From an uncultured Thalassolituus sp. (GTDB taxonomy: Bacteria; Pseudomonadota; Gammaproteobacteria; Pseudomonadales; Oceanobacteraceae), in NCBI GenBank assembly GCA_913054055.1, contig CAJXIT010000208.1, forward strand, positions 1-6,288: 6,288 nt of DNA. The letters run 5' to 3'. The translations under genes were made by a program, and so were the position numbers. Shown here in pieces: positions 5,265 to 6,288 of the stretch. Every line of letters begins with the position of its first letter. Position 1 is the first letter of the stretch. The notes under the pieces were generated by a model. That model had not been told where the DNA came from, made no database searches, and worked only from the letters and a program-made list of their open reading frames with translations.

Positions 5265-6288
5265 TTATCCAGCTGCCGCCCCCAAATCCCATAGCGGTAA
5301 AAATATGCCTAACGCCAGAATCAAAACTAAAGCCCCCATAAAAACCAACATAATGGGTTCAACTGCCGCACTTAAATTCTGAACATCGTATTCTGTCTCT
5401 TGATCGTAAAAATCACTGACATCTTCAAGCAGTTTATCCACTGCGCCACTTTCTTCACCTACGGTGATCATTTGCAAAATAAGAGGGGTAAACATGCCTG
5501 AAGCATTGGCCGTTCGCGCAAGTGAATCGCCTCGCTCAATACCCGAACGCATTTCTTTTACCGCTTCTTCGATATAGCGATTACCAATGGCTTCAGCACT
5601 GACTTCTAACGCATTTAAAATTGGCACACCGGCACTGAACAACATGGCAAACGTGCGAGTAAAACGTGACAAGGCAATTCGATTTAATAAATCCCCAACA
5701 AGCGGCAGCTTGAGTTTGATTTTATCCCATTGGTAATGGCCTTTTTCTGTTTTGATATAGTGAAGAAAGCCTACACCTCCAAACACCACAACCCCCATAA
5801 TTAGCCACCAATATTGCAAAAAGAAGTTAGATGTATTCAATAGAATGGTCGTTGCAAAGGGTAGATCAGCACCGAATTTAGAAAATACTTTTGAAAAACT
5901 TGGTATCACAAATATATTCACCACCATGATTGCGGCAAAGATAGAGACAATGACTAAACTGGGATAACGTAAGGCGGATGTTACTTTTTTCTTGGTATCT
6001 CGTTCCATTTCTAAATGACGAACTAATTGTGAAAACGCATCATCTAACTTACCTGTACTTTCACCCACGTGAATCATGCTGACAAATAATGGACTGAACT
6101 GATGTTCGTGCTGTTTCAAAGACTGGCTTAACGTATTACCCCTACCAAGACTGTGACCAATATCTTTTAATATCTCTTCCATTGCTGGATTCTTAGACGT
6201 TTCCGCCAATCCAAACACAGCCCGCATAATGGGAATGCCACTTCGTGTCAATGCATGCATTTGACGACAGAATAAAACCATATCATCT
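5265..6288 (-). CDS. mshG: MSHA inner-membrane platform protein MshG (GspF/PilC family), 5' end outside window
   Basis: The frame runs in from the window edge, and the visible 340 or so residues are most of a family whose members have about 400, so roughly 60-70 N-terminal residues are missing. The first visible Met (6281) follows two in-frame Asp codons and is probably internal. Two GspF (T2SF) repeats are visible, counted from that Met: one from about residue 1 to 125 with FCRQMHALTRSGIPIMRA and HVGESTGKLD, and one from about 203 to 328 with FTRTFAMLFSAGVPILNAL and TVGEESGAVD. Hydrophobic segments lie at about 107-128, 154-176 and 306-331. Such proteins sit in the inner membrane and couple the assembly ATPase (MshE, expected upstream) to pilin addition. 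The gene ends 91 bases before mshB, with no mshF between. The pilus genes that follow select mshG over gspF or pilC. Confidence 0.93.
   Translation of the reverse strand, partial: DDMVLFCRQMHALTRSGIPIMRAVFGLAETSKNPAMEEILKDIGHSLGRGNTLSQSLKQHEHQFSPLFVSMIHVGESTGKLDDAFSQLVRHLEMERDTKKKVTSALRYPSLVIVSIFAAIMVVNIFVIPSFSKVFSKFGADLPFATTILLNTSNFFLQYWWLIMGVVVFGGVGFLHYIKTEKGHYQWDKIKLKLPLVGDLLNRIALSRFTRTFAMLFSAGVPILNALEVSAEAIGNRYIEEAVKEMRSGIERGDSLARTANASGMFTPLILQMITVGEESGAVDKLLEDVSDFYDQETEYDVQNLSAAVEPIMLVFMGALVLILALGIFLPLWDLGAAAG

Noticed and set aside
5265..6281. MshG as a complete gene starting at 6281
   Set aside because: The frame continues to the window edge with two Asp codons before the Met, and the family has some 60-70 residues before this point.
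4661..6288. A type II secretion or type IVa pilC-pilA operon instead of MSHA
   Set aside because: A GspF-family protein followed by pilins also fits those systems, but the two adjacent pilins, the MshO/MshP-type proteins and the terminal MshQ-like protein occur together in MSHA clusters.
1..6288. Mobile elements, CRISPR arrays, tRNA or rRNA genes
   Set aside because: I found no inverted terminal repeats, transposase motifs, regular repeats or RNA gene signatures; coding density on one strand leaves almost no room for them.

Overview
The window is one face of a mannose-sensitive haemagglutinin (MSHA) type IV pilus locus. All supported genes lie on the minus strand, so the operon reads from high to low coordinates: mshG (5' end cut by the window), mshB, mshA, mshC, mshD, mshO, mshP and mshQ (3' end cut by the window). 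This order matches the second half of the MSHA clusters of Vibrio and Shewanella. The moderately low GC content by eye, and the locus itself, suggest a gammaproteobacterium, probably marine or aquatic. I cannot name a genus from the sequence alone.

Layout: 6288-5265 encodes the inner-membrane platform protein MshG. A 91-base gap with a promoter-like region follows. Next come a secondary pilin (mshB, 5173-4661, GTG start), a 110-base gap with a second promoter-like region, and the probable major pilin (mshA, 4550-4074). Downstream, four tightly packed minor pilin-like genes, mshC, mshD, mshO and mshP, overlap or nearly abut. The last 1766 bases hold the first 588 codons of mshQ, a secreted modular protein with a signal peptide, a DUF2341-like region, a PA14-like region and a LamG-like region. 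The reading frame is open to the window edge. No stretch over 300 bases is without a gene.

How they work together: MshG anchors the pilus assembly motor in the inner membrane. MshA, with or without MshB, builds the fibre. MshC, MshD, MshO and MshP carry prepilin-like N-termini and by analogy with FimU/PilV/PilW/PilX form the initiating or tip complex. MshQ occupies the place that PilY1 holds in Pseudomonas pilus operons and has adhesin-type modules, so a tip or surface adhesin role is a reasonable inference.

The system is a known type, not a new one. The points most worth a second look are the absence of mshF between mshG and mshB, an 18-base motif shared by the mshB and mshA upstream regions, the lack of a ribosome binding site ahead of mshC, the uncertain mshD start, and the domain build of MshQ.
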